Part shown: in pieces, positions 11,397 through 23,147 of the stretch
Layout: each line of letters begins with the position of its first letter
How positions within the stretch are numbered: position 1 is the stretch's first letter
From: Laccaria trichodermophora
Taxonomy: Eukaryota > Basidiomycota > Agaricomycetes > Agaricales > Hydnangiaceae
Length of the DNA: 64,000 nucleotides
Direction: 5' to 3'
Assembly (NCBI GenBank): GCA_018417955.1
Contig: JACTVC010000035.1
Span: forward strand, 124,001-188,000
Notes under the pieces: model-generated
Told to the model about the DNA's origin: nothing
Databases searched by the model: none
What the model saw: the letters and a program-made list of their open reading frames with translations, nothing else
Program-made: the position numbers and the translations under genes

Positions 11397-14300
11397 ATGC
11401 AGCACCTCTGTGGTGAGCTATTTTGTCTCTTCCTTTCACCACCAGCTCAAACGCCTACCCAGACGAGGTCTTACAGTTAATCTTCTATGAGCTTCCTGAC
11501 CCGAGTGCTTTGACCCTCGTCGCCAGGCGCTTTCATCGTTTCGCTCAAGATCCCTATGTTCGCGCTCACTACTTTTTAACCCACTACGGCCCTACCGAGG
11601 CAATGTACTATGCCTTGGGTCGAGGGAAACTCATTACAGAGCGCGTGCTTGATGTGCGTTCACCTGTGTCCCATACACACACATGCCATGCTACCCTAGT
11701 GACGAACTTTCTCACCTTTTCTTCTCTCAGATTCTCCTGTCAAGCGGCGCTCACCTCTCCCGATATCTGATTCAAATTGCAATTCACCACTATTTCCATA
11801 CTCAAGCTCATTTCATCAAGACTCCATGGGTTCGAAACGTACCCCTCCGCGTGTTCGTCTACTTTCTTAAACTCGCGGAGGATAAATACGGAGAGATTCC
11901 TCGAGGCAAGGTATGTATTTTCCTATTGCATGCGCCGCTATCGGGTCTGAAAGGCGTTAAAGGGGGAGGATGACGGGTCGGTGTTTACGACCTTTCTCAA
12001 GGAGAGCAGATTCCCACCCCAGATGAAAACTGTCAATTGGGAGAACGTCAAGGAAATTCTAGATACATTTAATGTGCGTTCCATCTGCTGTGATATCCTC
12101 ACGTGAACTTAACGGATCCTTTTTTTAAAGTTTATCCCGTTCTGTAGCAGGGTAGGCGCTTCTGGTTTAAGCATGGGTTTACGGCATCTAATCTATACAT
12201 AGGACCCAGTTATGGCACAATTTCCCCTAGCTCTGGCCATCGAACCGAGACTTCTTCCGTATGCCGTCGCTAATGGCTTTCATATGGATTACAAGGTAAG
12301 CTGGTAATGATTATCTCGTACAAGATTATATTGACCACCTCGTCAATTCAGTATCGAGATTTTGTATTTCGCAAGATGTTTGAACGCCCCTCTCCTTCGA
12401 GCGAAACGCAGGCGGACGACATCGCGCACAACATCAGAGAGCTGTGCAAGCTGGATCCCACGTAAGCTCAAAAGTTGGCGCGTAGTGCATGCCCTGACTA
12501 TCAGAAATTTAGCATGTTTGTCTCTCGGACCGTAGCGGCAGAGGTTTGCATGGAGGCAAAGGCGAACGACGTTGGGTATGGCGCATTAAAGCAACTGGAC
12601 AAGTCTGGTCACCTCCGATTTTCACTCTCGTGCGTTGCTGCCACGCATATCTGTCTCTCATGCTTATTCGTCTTATAAAACAAGAAACTTGGTGGAAGAT
12701 TTACTTAAGGTGAGAATTACGTTATTCCGGCCTGGTCCCTTTGGTTTGACCAATACATCCGTTAGACTTTCCTCACAACTCGGGCCATCTGTAGCGAAAC
12801 CATTGGGGATGTCCTACGGCACCTATACTCTGAGTTTAAGTCGTCAGACGCCACAGTTCGATTGGTTATTCTTATTGCTGTCTTCGTGTCGGCCGAAAAT
12901 CTGCACACCGACCCTTCCGTTGTTCATGCAAAACTGGAGGATCTAGGCCTAACGCCGCTCACAAGAAAGGATGCGTATAACATTCTTGTCAACCCATTCG
13001 TGGAGAGATATCACAATTTGCTTGACTATGCGCGTCAGGAGATAGGCGTGAACGAGGAAGGTACAAAGGGAATGGGTATAAAAGAGAGAAGGCAACTGGT
13101 AGAGGAAGTGGCTGTCAAGTGTTTGGAAGTGGCTTGCAAGGTGCGTGTCGCTTTATGAGCTTCTTTTCCTGATATTGAGCATTTTCATAGGGCAAGTTCA
13201 TCAAGAAACTCTGCGATGGTTTTCCCTATCTTCAACCTATCATTATGAGAGTCGTACTAGAGAAGTACCAGATACGAGTGGAAGATGTGCCGTCATGGGA
13301 AGATGGATTGGCATCCAGGACATACGTCGCCAGGCTGTCCCGTGATTTTCTGCGCTTCGGAGTTGGCGAGGTGCATTCCAAGGAGAGTTTGTTGCCAGAG
13401 GCAAGTGAAGGGGATAAGGATGACGTGGATCCGGAAGAAGACGAGGATATGGTGGGTGAAGATAGAGGTGGGGACATCAACGAGGCCTCTGCTGCAGCCC
13501 TTATGTTCGATTTTGAGACCCACGAGGGAGATTCACGGTCGGAATTGGTGGGTAATATTTCAATCCAGGAGCTAACCGAACATGAGGTCCACGCCAGGCT
13601 TTGCCGTGTATGCGTGGATGCATCGTTTCCTCTTTTTCCTTCTCTGAGAAAATGTGTTCTCACCCCACTCTCGTATCTAGGGTGCAATCACACAAGAAAC
13701 TCTCACGACGATGATTCGACACGATGAGGCCACGCCAATTCGCCTCCGCCGCAGGTTGATGTACTCAGCCACAGCTTTTGATTTGTCTGGAAAGTTGCAT
13801 TACCCCCATGGTATGTTCGCATTGTCCCTTTTGATCAGCTAAAAGTTACCCAACCCCCAAAGACCCTGTGCATGTCGGCAAGTGGGTCAAAACACAGTTT
13901 GGGGTCAAGAGCAGTATCTCCGCCATCTACATGACCCACGCCGTAATCAACGACAATTGTCACGTACGTTGAACACGTTGCTTTTCTCCACTAAATCAAT
14001 CTGATAATCGTTGTGCAGCTTCTTCACAATTATACAATGGCTACAGACAAAACTTTGTTCAATCCATTATCTCAACACGTTCCAATAACGTTTAAACACT
14101 TCCAAATACTTGCTCGTCTTGGCAGAGCACCAGTAGGGACACCCTCATCTTCATATTTTCATATCGTTTAACAACTCTCCCCAGAACTTCTACCTTTTTC
14201 ATGGGATCGAAGCTGGTGCTGAATTCTACATGGATGAGGACGACTACATTGCAAATAATGATCAGGCCAGAAAACTTTTAAGCAACACCAAGATAAAGAA

Positions 14301-14880
14301 GGAGAGTACACCAGATGATGTATCCGACTCCCCCTTGGCTCGCCCAATTCCTCGGAGCCATAAACGTCTTCGACGATCGACAACAAACAGTATTCACTCC
14401 TACGCAGTTCCTGACTCGGACGACGATACCATTATATATGGCGAACACATTGAAGATCGTTACGAGAAGAAAAAGGTTCGAGCAAGCGGTCTTCAATTAT
14501 GGATCAAACATCTGGCCGAATTGCTAAAGGCAGAGCAGCGCAAGGTGCGTTATCCGCCATCTTAAGTCAGCCATGCACCATCTTTACACAATTGCAGTAT
14601 AATGAATATAAGAGACGTCAAGAAAGAGCTGCAGAGCCAGGAATAAAGATCCGCGTTGGAAAGGTTCGTCAGCCTGACCTTTTCTTTCACCATTTTCATT
14701 AATCTTTTACCCAAGACTAGCTTCTTGAAGTCCTTGGGAACGAATCTGCGCTCTCTTCGCAAGATTGAAGCTGAGAAGCGACTGAAATATAACGAACCTG
14801 ACCCCACCGTCGAGGACTACAGTGACAACGATGACGAGGAATACACTACACGCCGAAGCAAGAAGCGGAGAACAACATAA
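11397..14880 (+). CDS. Large F-box domain protein, 17 exons, unknown target
   Basis: This is an F-box protein, presumably a substrate receptor of an SCF ubiquitin ligase. Seventeen exons joined in phase total 2592 nt, giving 863 residues. Exon 1 is 16 nt (MQHLC plus one base); splicing to 11463 gives an N-terminal F-box: DEVLQLIFYELPDPSALTLV then ARRFHRFAQDPYVRAHYFL. Exon 5 is a 21-nt micro-exon (12131-12151, FIPFCSR). The middle is helical with no LRR or WD repeats that I can see. An acidic stretch follows near 13430-13460 (DVDPEEDEDMVGED). Residues near 14185-14240 read NFYLFHGIEAGAEFYMDEDD. The tail has alternating acidic and basic clusters ending KKRRTT, a likely nuclear signal. Agaricomycetes carry similar proteins, but I know of no characterised member. 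Exon joins are supported by phase only. Confidence 0.8.
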
Positions 14881-14979
14881 GTTCGAACTCCATCAATGCC
14901 TCCTCACATGTGACGGTTTCAAGAGTCTATTTAATAATTGGGCGCCATTATGGGCTCTCATTCGTAATTTGTAGGACCT

Positions 14980-15037
14980 CATTCATCATCATTACCATCA
15001 TTACCACCACCACACACTATTACCACCATCATTATTA
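14980..15037. repeat. Trinucleotide microsatellite (CAT/ACC)
   Basis: This is an imperfect run of CAT, ACC and CAC triplets in the 3' flank of the F-box gene. It is noncoding simple repeat. Confidence 0.75.
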
Positions 15038-15218
15038 GCATTTTCGATACTTGCATTTCGTTTTTTAAACTCTTTTTGCCTGTCCATTATCATGTCATCT
15101 CACGTCATTCCATCCACATTCGTCACTGTACATAATGTCATTTACGACGTATAAACCTGAAAGAGTACGAGTCAAGCAAGTGTAGACGCGTTCCCAATGA
15201 AAAGAAAACCGTAACGTC

Positions 15219-17535
15219 TCAAATCACATATCTGTAGTGCAAGTCCCTGTCTCCCAATCGTTGTCTGTCTGCACTTGTCAGAACTTCGGCATCGCCTTTT
15301 TCCTGAGCGAGAACGAGGTCGCGCCTCTTGTTCTCTCGGCTCATCCAAGTCCAGAGGTATATGGTTACAAACACCGAAAAGAGAAGATAACCAATTGCGA
15401 TGATATGGGGCGTTCGGAAACGATGTGCTTGTAAACTTGGTCTATAAATTAAAACGCTAGTGGTGGGTGCACAAATGTATTGAGAAAAGCTGGGAATAGG
15501 CCATGAAGTGATTGCTCACCCAGCGATTGCTCCAATATCACCAATTGTGATTTGCATAGCGACCGCCACGGCTCGCTTGGTTTGAGCAGAGACGTTCTCT
15601 CCAGGCCAGCTGTTTTAAGATTGTGAGATACAATAGACGAACGCCATCGAAGGGATCCTACGGACCTCAGAAGGAGGGCATTTCCTGTGTAGATACCGGC
15701 AGCGGCAAAATGTACTCCAGCATATTGTGCACCCGCTTCGAAAGAATGTATGTGAGCTCTCCAGCACAAGTAGGTTAAATTGAGATAACCATACGTGTCT
15801 TTGTCGTCAGAAGAATAATATATCCTGTTCCAAAATCAGCAGTAGTCAATCAAAAAAAAAAAGCGCCGAGACTATTACCTATGATTGCAACACCGGCAGA
15901 TCCAATGATGAAGGGGGCTCTCTTGTTAAAACGTGAGGACAGCCAGACCGTAGTCCAAATTGAAATTGCGGCGAGTGTGTTTGGTGGCACGGTCATACTG
16001 ATGCGCACGTTATGCGCTCAACTCTTGAACAAGCGAGACGAGTAACATACAGTTGTGCTTGCCAGCTTTGAAACCCTAGTCCTGTGATAATGGTTGGCTG
16101 GGGCAAAATCATGAGTGTTAGAGGTTGACAATATGCGATTGATCTATTTACCAAGAAAAGACTCAAAGAATAGAGAACGAAGGCGAATCCGTGGAATAGG
16201 AAAGCATACGCCCAAATTAGATGGTCTGTCAAGGCTTGACGTACGTAAACCCACTCGAAACGCTCGATAAGTGCGGCGTCTGAGTCTGCGTCTAATCGTG
16301 CCAAAAGGCGTTTCCTTTCCGATTCCGTTAACTATTAAACAATTGGTGAATAGGGCATGCGAGTCAAGGAACGATCGCCTTACGAATGTTGCCTTGTGCG
16401 ACCATGTGGGGACGATGAAGTACGCCACGAGTGATACCGCCACTGTAAGTACTCCTTCCAGAATAAATATCCTAACGCGACGTCAGATGAAAAATGGATG
16501 ATCGATGACTGTCAGCCGCACCATTCCCATCCCTTCCTCCCACCTACACCGTTCATCTTGCCGATGGCATATGCCAGAATACCTGTAATAGTGGGGTTAA
16601 AAATGTGCAGTCATGATTTTTGTAGAAAGCACCTTACCACCAAACGCGCCAGCTAGGGCAGCGCCTCCAAAAAAGATGGCAACCCTCCAGCTACGCTCAT
16701 GCCTTCGATAATACACAGAAAATACGTATATTACGCCAGGGAACAGTCCTGCCTCTGTGACTCCAAGTACTAGAAGAAATGGTTGTCAAGAACACAAGAA
16801 GAGCCTGAAGTGAAACATACAAAACCGAATTCCGAATAACCCGGCCTTGTTTTTGACAAGACCCTGGCCAATGCTTACGATGCCCCATACGAGTGTGAGG
16901 GTCGGAAGCCACAGTCTAGGATCAAACCGCTTCAATCTGTTTGGTTGGGTTGGGTACAAGTCTTCAAGGGCGGAAGCATGTATACTTACATGATCTTATA
17001 CAGAGAATCAGATGGAATTCAAATTGATGTACGAGCAACCTACATTTGCTGGAACTTCGAAGATCACATAGGCCACAAAGTAGAGTGCGAGTGCAGTATT
17101 ATATTGTGCTGGGGCTATGTGAAGGTCCTAAGAGGAGGGTTATTCAACCGTACTCCTGGAGACTTAGGTCAACTCAAACCGTTGCGAGCCCTACGATCCT
17201 GTGGCGGAAAAGAAATGATATGTAGAGCTTCTGAATAAATGAAAACTATTGTTTACGTACTTTGCATTTCCTATGTTCGTGCTTCGCATGAAATTTTGAA
17301 TTAACTGCACGACGTTACTAGAGAGCCTTGTACGAACCGGTCCAGAAAGCTCAATAGATAAAGCAAGGTGAAGATCGGGATTAACCTTGACATCGGTGTC
17401 AGTGAGGGCGCAGAACGACACTGTGCAATAAACTCACCGAAAGTCAACCTTGCGAAGCAACTGTTTATCCTCAACAGTGTTAAAGTCGTCACTGGTCTCG
17501 ACGGACTGTTTTTCATCTAGGTTTTTTGTAGACAT
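15219..17535 (-). CDS. MFS transporter, allantoate permease (Dal5-like) family
   Basis: This is a major facilitator transporter of the anion:cation symporter group, which imports organic anions, vitamins or small peptides at the plasma membrane. It starts at 17535 (MSTKNLDEKQSVETSDDF), then KQLLRKVDFR and RLIPIFTLLYLLSFLDR (helix 1). Later blocks read TNIGNAK, QYNTALALYFVAYVIFEVP, LVWGIVSIGQGLVKNK, LGVTEAGLFPGVIYVFSVYY plus RRHERSWRVAIFFGG, and GFAFVLYSLSLFLPTIITGL. These are the normal landmarks of the family, in the right order. It ends with WMSRENKRRDLV and a charged cytoplasmic tail at 15219. At least a dozen short introns interrupt it. The substrate cannot be told from sequence. It is tail-to-tail with the F-box gene. 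Confidence 0.88.
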
Positions 17536-17982
17536 GGGAGGGAAAGAAAGGGACGAAACTTACAACCGCTATCGAAGCATGGTGCTACGATTTATGTGCC
17601 TTCAGAAGCTTGAGGCAGGTTAGGTAACAATTGCGCCATAAGAGAATTAGTCTAGTTTGAAATTGATTTCACAATGCCCCAATCGGGCGCGCGGGGACAT
17701 AACCACATCTCCTGGTCCTGGTCTCTGGAACACAGCGATTGCAGGTTGAGCGGAGTCGAACTTCCTCTTACCCCATCCTTCTGAGGAAAGGAAGAAAACG
17801 AAAGCGAGGGGCCAAACGTACAACCGTAATCAGAGCTGCTTCCACACGGCAAGTTTGCGTAACAAGTTGTCGGTATTGCGCCATGGGGGTTGAATTACAA
17901 TTGGACGAGGTGCGCCAAGATGATCGGACGCTGGAAAAGGAAAGTCGCGAGTCGTGACCTCACTCCGCGCGAATGCAGCACA
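17536..17982. other. Intergenic region upstream of MFS gene
   Basis: I see nothing codable here. A TTGCGCCAT-containing word recurs (about 17631 and 17875), possibly a regulatory motif or remnant of a small duplication. Confidence 0.3.
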
Positions 17983-18053
17983 AACGCAGCAAGCCGCAAC
18001 ATTGAACATGGAATTTCTTTTCTTCAACGTAACTGTCAATGTACGTCCATTAT
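17983..18053 (+). pseudogene. Duplicated 5' fragment of VMA6 (leader, exon 1 and start of intron 1)
   Basis: A block of about 70 bp closely matches 19579-19649 at the VMA6 start. The leader before the ATG (AACGCAGCAAGCCGCAACAT) is identical. The 7-codon first exon differs in one codon (MEFLFFN against MESLFFN). Similarity continues into the intron and then fades, and no exon 2 follows. It is a non-functional partial duplication lying about 1.6 kb from its source, on the other side of DIB1. Confidence 0.75.
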
Positions 18054-18110
18054 TCCAATTGATTGGGTATGTAATGCTTATTCCACGATATGCCCCATCG
18101 ATTGACTGGT

Positions 18111-18455
18111 GACAACGTTAAGGTTAATGAGCACCTCAGCTATCTGCGCTATGGTCCCGGAAATTTCTTCAGAGGTCATTGTGATGGCCAACTTCAACTT
18201 CCTGATGGGCGGAAGTCCAGAGTGACGCTTCAGATATAACTTGGGAAGGAGGGCGTACAGGGAGGCGCCACAGCGGGAACGAAAAGCAATGGGTTGATGT
18301 TGAGCCCAAGCTGGGAGAGTTGTGATTTTTCAGCAGAGAGGTATCTGGCACACGGGAGAGGAGGTGATGAAGGGTTACAAATATGTTTTGAGGACTGATT
18401 TCATGTTTGAGCACAAGGAGGGAGAGGATCAAGCGCTTACAACTTCAACTATGCT
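18111..18455 (+). pseudogene. Broken 2-oxoglutarate/Fe(II) oxygenase (prolyl 4-hydroxylase-like)
   Basis: Three frames together spell the C-terminal catalytic half of a 2OG-Fe(II) dioxygenase. Frame 1 reads VNEHLSYLRYGPGNFFRG then HCDGQLQLPDGRKSRVTLQI; the HxD iron ligands are within HCDG. It then hits a TAA in place of the expected Tyr codon (18238-18240). EGVQGGAT follows in the same frame, then WVDVEPKLGEL in a second frame, which ends in TGA, and IFQQRGIWHTGEEVMKGYKY plus VLRTDFMF in a third, where the distal iron-binding His (GIWHTGEEV) is kept. No splice sites explain the jumps. One nonsense change and two frameshifts make this a pseudogene. The N-terminal half is missing. Confidence 0.8.
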
Positions 18456-18793
18456 TATACCTTCGCTTTTCCACCGAATTGCAAACGAGTTACGTTACAA
18501 AACGACATTGATCTTGCCGTTTAAGGACGTCATAGACTGCTTCAGATGCCTCGATGGGGTATTGCACTGTTCGGGTTGAAGAAGATTCGGGACTAGTCTT
18601 TTTCAGCGCCCAATCACTGTGATGCAGATCTTGCGAAAAGAGCTTGGCCCTATTCCTCGTAAAAGGAACGCAAAACCTCATAGAGTTCAACGAATAAGTT
18701 GAAACAAAATTCAGTTCACTGTTGTACATACATTGGTTATGACACAAGGATAATGAGAGTCGATAACACAAAACGAGGGCCATCACAGGGCAT
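18456..18793. other. Intergenic region, no gene seen
   Basis: This is sequence between the oxygenase pseudogene and the DIB1 stop codon. There is a minus-strand ORF of 98 residues (18490-18786) with no motif and low plausibility; probably noncoding. Confidence 0.3.
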
Positions 18794-19508
18794 CTAGTAC
18801 CTGTAACGCGTAGAGTAATCTATCAAAGAAGAGCAATGACATTGGGAAGTTGAACAGATATGCGACCAATGACTGACCCTTTGGCGAAACCACCAAACCC
18901 CTTCCTTTCGATGCACCTCGATAAACCGTTTCGATGATATCAATTAACTGAGAGAGCAGAAGATGAGTATCGTTGTCCAACTTTGAGCACATGTACGAAC
19001 CTCTTGCTTGTTATCCATGGCCCAATTACTGAAGCAGCAATATATCAGAGCGCTCAATGAAATATGAGTGGTAAACACTACTTACATCTTATTGTTATTA
19101 CCGGTTCCCAGATCGATCATGATGTGTTTATTACTAGCTGCAAGTTCAGCTCCTCTCCTGCTTCTCGAATAGCACATGCCACATACCGGTAGAAGAACAT
19201 CACGGTACAAGGATCATACAGTTCATACATCTATAGATTTCAATGTATTGAACGTCAGCAGAAGTTTCGCAGAAAGCCAGTTAATCCTCATTCACCTTGT
19301 TAAAGTCCGGCACCTCCGTGATATCAACCAGGTAAATGACTGCAAAATTCTGGACTTTCTCCGCGACGGAGTACAACGTTTCGTCCATCATCATGCATTG
19401 GCTGTCCCAGTCATGTCCGAATCGGATAACCACGACACGATCCTCTTCAGACTTTATAGCCTCATCAACGTGCCAGCCGGAAGGGAGGTGAGGAAGAAAA
19501 TAGGACAT
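18794..19508 (-). CDS. DIB1: U5 snRNP 15 kDa protein Dib1/Dim1 (thioredoxin-like)
   Basis: Dib1 (TXNL4A) is a thioredoxin-fold protein of the U4/U6.U5 tri-snRNP, essential for pre-mRNA splicing. Six exons give the full 142-143-residue protein. It begins MSYFLPHLPSGWHVDEAI, then VVVIRFGHDWDSQCMMMDE, FAVIYLVDITEVPDFNK, MYELYDPCTVMFFYR, NKHIMIDLGTGNNNKINWA, LIDIIETVYRGASKGRGL and VVSPKDYSTRYRY. Length and order match the family end to end. The start at 19508 is the only in-frame ATG. DIB1 and VMA6 are divergent with 95 bp between start codons, so they must share one compact promoter. Confidence 0.95.
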
Positions 19509-19603
19509 TTCTATGGATGTGGTTAGAGTCAAGGTAATCCTAACACGGGCAAATGTTAACTTCGAATTCCACTCCTTGAACGCAGCAAGCCGCAACATTG
19601 AAC
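19509..19603. promoter_or_regulatory. Bidirectional promoter DIB1 / VMA6
   Basis: These 95 bp lie between two start codons on opposite strands and must contain both core promoters and 5'UTRs. The VMA6-proximal 25 bp are duplicated at 17983-18007. Confidence 0.6.
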
Positions 19604-20884
19604 ATGGAGTCTCTTTTCTTCAATGTAACCGCCAACGCACGTCCAATAATCTATCTAACCTCCGTTTTGTTACAGGTTGACAGCGGCTTCCTGGAGGGCG
19701 TAATCAGAGGCTACAAGGCCGGCATCCTCACCCAAAACCAATATGCCAACCTGACTCAGTGCGAATCTCTTGAAGGCGCATCCAATCATCACTTATATTC
19801 ATTGGCCGAGTACTCATTACTATCATTCCAGACTTTAGAACGCAGTTGTCCGCCACAGACTATGGAAACTTCCTAGCCAACGAGCCTCTCCCCATCTCCA
19901 CCTCGACCATCGCCGACAAAGCAACGCAAGTGCTCGTTGATCAGTTCAATTATATCAGGAACAATGCCGTGCAGCCGTTAAGCAAGTTCTTGGAATACAT
20001 CACGTACGTTTACTATCAAAGTTCCATTCGCGTGTGTGTGACGGCGCAAGCAGGTACTCGTACATGATCGACAACGTCGTTCTCCTCATCACTGGAACCC
20101 TCCACGAGAGAGATACACACGAACTCCTGGAGCGTTGTCACCCACTGGGCGTATTCGACACCTTGCCTGCATTATGCGTCGCCACGAGCGTTGAAGAGTT
20201 GTACCAAAGTGTCCTTGTCGAAACTCCACTAGGTGCGCCCAATCTATCTTCATACCTACTCAACCCCTCCTACCAACCTTTTTACCAGCCCCCTACTTCC
20301 GAGACTGCCTCTCAGCAACAGATCTCGACGACCTCAACATCGAAATCATCCGCAACACAGTATACAAAGCCTACCTCGAAGACTTCTACCACTTCTGCAG
20401 CACCCTCAGCCCACCCACATCCGACGTCATGCACCGCATCCTCTCCTTCGAAGCCGACAGACGCACAGTCAACATCACCATAAACTCCTTCAACACCGAG
20501 CTCTCGAAAGAAGCACGCGCGAAGCTGTTTCCCTCCATTGGGCGTCTCTGGCCCGAAGGGAACAATCAATTGGCAAAGGCGGAGGAGATGGACCAGGTCC
20601 GCCAGGCGTGTGAGAACGTCATGGAGTACCGATCCTTTTTCGCCGACTCGGCTTCGTCGTCGCAAGGCAACGACGATCTGGGTGCGGCTTCGCAGCTCGA
20701 GGACAGGTTCTTCCAGATGGAGGTTCGGTTGAACAAGGAAGCGTTCTTGCAGCAGTTCCAGTACGGCGTTTTCTTCAGTTACATGAAGTTGAAGGAGCAG
20801 GAGATCAGGAATTTGACGTGGATTGCAGAGTGTATCGCCCAGGATGCGAAGGATAGGATACAGGACTTTATACCCATCTTTTAG
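19604..20884 (+). CDS. VMA6: V-type proton ATPase subunit d
   Basis: Subunit d couples the V0 ring to the central stalk of the vacuolar proton pump. Exons: 19604-19624, 19676-19775, 19832-20003, 20054-20232 and 20289-20884. The first exon encodes only MESLFFN. Then [79 protein letters not shown] and [20 protein letters not shown] follow, and the C-terminus is [25 protein letters not shown]. This is about 355 residues, normal for the family. Intron 2 (19776-19831) begins GCGCAT and ends CAG; only this GC donor restores LEDFRTQL, because the nearest GT is out of phase. The minus-strand ORF over the last exon is a shadow. Confidence 0.95.
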
Positions 20885-21043
20885 GTAGTCCAAATCAAGT
20901 TCTTATTTGAGTTTTCTTCAGCTGTCAATTCAATTGACGAGGTAGGCATACAGTTACAGTTACATAAAAATACAGATGATCCAAGAACGAAGCTACAGGT
21001 AAATGCGTAAAAATACAGTGAAATTTTGATTCACGACGACGAA

Positions 21044-23147
21044 TCAATCGGCAGTCGCACTTGCAACGAAAGCGTTAAAGTTGTATGTTTTGGGGCTACC
21101 CTGGAAAGTAAACCCAGTGGGGTTGAGCTCAACCACCGTTTCCCCATTGCGGGTGATGGTTCCCTTCATCGTACCCCCAGCAGAAATCGGCATCGTCAAC
21201 TTGGTTAGGCCCGCTGGGACGTTGACTGTCGTAGAGGTAGTTGGGGATGTAGCCAGTGTCACGGATGAGGGCGCAGTCGTCAATACCACGGCCCAGATGG
21301 CATCTTGTGGCTATCCAGTGAGGTTTTAGCCTTGTCTTTTAAGGAGACAATTCGCGAAAGAACTCACGAGCTGGAAGTTATCAGGTTGTCCTACGGGGTC
21401 TGGAGCCTGCACTGAACTGGAATGTGGGCGGGACCACATGTAAATCTGGTCTTTTTCGATGGCGGGATAGCTTCCTGTCTTGAAAGCAGTGGCGTAGTAT
21501 TGTGTGAGTCCAAGCCAAGCTTTGTGAATGTTTATTAATTTGCGTGGTCTCACGAAAAATGGCAAAGAAATATACACACCAGTGTGGTTCATGCCGTCTG
21601 TCCAGGCTTGGCTGTTTGGCTGGCTCCCCTTGATTGGGCCAACGTAGTGCGACTCCCCATAGTCGTTCCAGGTCAAAACTTCAACGACATCAACTGTGTC
21701 TCGAGTATCAACAAGAGACTCCCAGCGCTTGGAGTAAAGATGCTGGTCTGACAGGAAGATGAACTGTAATACCAGGTTAGCTATTGGCACGAAACGAAGC
21801 AAAATTTGTGTACATTTTTGTTGAAAGAATCTTTGCCGTAGTGGGTGAAGAACCATGGCGAGACGGCGGCCATGTAAAGCGGGCTTGACAGGTCGGTGCC
21901 GCGGGTTCCAAGATCGGCAGGGAGTTTGGAAAGTGCAGCTAGATGCTGCTCGTCGGTTGTGGTGGCACCGATGAATTGGCTGACGGCAAGTTGAAGTTTG
22001 TTGAGACCGGCCGTTGCGAGCGAGCCAGCAGTATTGATGACGCCGCCGAGTATGCCTCCCGCACTAGTTGTCGTGTTGGGGGTTGAAGCCGGCAGTGAAT
22101 TCGCTAGGTTTTGAGCAAAAGACGTAGTTACTTGAATAGGCCAGCCAGAGTTCCACTATATTCGGTACATTAACAGACGGCAGAGGGAGAAAGGTGATGA
22201 TAAATACGTTGAAATCACCATCCATAACGTCAGCGAAATTACCGAACGTGGCTGGGTCGATGAAGAACGCTGGGACAAAGTAGATCTGGCCTTGTAGGTC
22301 AGGGCTTCTCGTGAACTGTGTTTTCCATCCGTCTGCGACGCTCCCTTGACCGAATTGACATGTTTCACCAGCGAATGTAGATACGAAGGCACGGCCTTTG
22401 TATTGGAATTGGTTGGGATGCGTTATATGTGCCTTGACGAGGTTGCGGAGGGCCTGAGCATCAGCGGGAGAACCGCATGGTAACACTCTGAAAGGAACTT
22501 TTGTCAAAGGGGGGTTGAACGGATGATGGAAAAGTACGCACGACATGTCAAGCGATAAAAAGAGCTTGAAATCGAGGCCAGATTGAAGGGCAGCTTGATA
22601 CCTGTAAAGAGGTAAATTACAAAGTATGTTTATACAAGGAGGACGCGACGTACGCATCAGCAACGCGCGCAGGCTCCCAGTCGTCGCTGCCCATATTCAA
22701 TGCAAAGCCATCAATGCCGGAAGCGTGCGCCAAAGCAATATCGTCTGCCCAGTCTTGGATTGTGTAGGGAAAGGTATTGCTGATCATATGATGAGCAACG
22801 ACGTATTTCTGGGCACCGCTATTGTCTGCAGGAGGTTGAGATGGCTGGGGGGTAGAGTCGATCGAAATGGACGGAGAAGGGGAAGAAGAGGGGGATGGTG
22901 CTGCACCCGAGCTACTTGAATTGGTTGTCGTTATCGAAGGTTGAGGAGTAGCGGTGCCGGCCGTGGCAAGAGTTGTCGTGGACGTGTTAGTAAGTTGTCT
23001 TGGGAGAAATCTAGCATGTCTACGATGCATAGATAGATGGCCTCGTTGGTGGGGAGGCGACGAGATCCTGATTCGTCGAAGAGGTATGGTGGATGCGTTA
23101 GCGAGAGTGAGCACGAAAGCGAAGAGAAGGACAGTGGTGAGTTGCAT
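21044..23147 (-). CDS. Secreted alpha-1,3-glucanase (GH71, mutanase)
   Basis: GH71 enzymes hydrolyse alpha-1,3-glucan of fungal cell walls, in wall remodelling or attack on other fungi. It starts at 23147 with a signal peptide (MQLTTVLLFAFVLTLANAST), then a basic stretch and a Ser/Thr/Pro-rich linker to about residue 110. The catalytic domain opens with YVVAHHMISNTFPYTIQDWA and DDIALAHASGIDGFALNMG, and continues YQAALQSGLDFKLFLSLDMS, FVSTFAGETCQFGQG and FFIDPATF. Near the end are VVEVLTWNDYGESHYVGPI and YYATAFKTGSYPAIEKDQIY, both typical. A C-terminal beta-rich module ends at 21044. The Asn/Asp-rich WNDYGES block is the usual active-site region. The SET/MYND gene starts 182 bp away on the other strand. 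Confidence 0.92.

Noticed and set aside
13232..13687. 151-residue minus-strand ORF
   Set aside because: It is antisense to F-box gene exon 11 and mirrors its acidic, serine-rich codons; no motif.
17690..17780. tRNA-like words on the minus strand (GGTTCGACTCC-like T-loop)
   Set aside because: No matching acceptor, D or anticodon arms could be paired.
18490..18786. 98-codon minus-strand ORF downstream of DIB1
   Set aside because: No recognisable domain, and DIB1 already ends with its family C-terminus at 18794.
20312..20893. 193-residue minus-strand ORF
   Set aside because: It is antisense to the last exon of VMA6, whose sense frame matches the family to the stop codon.
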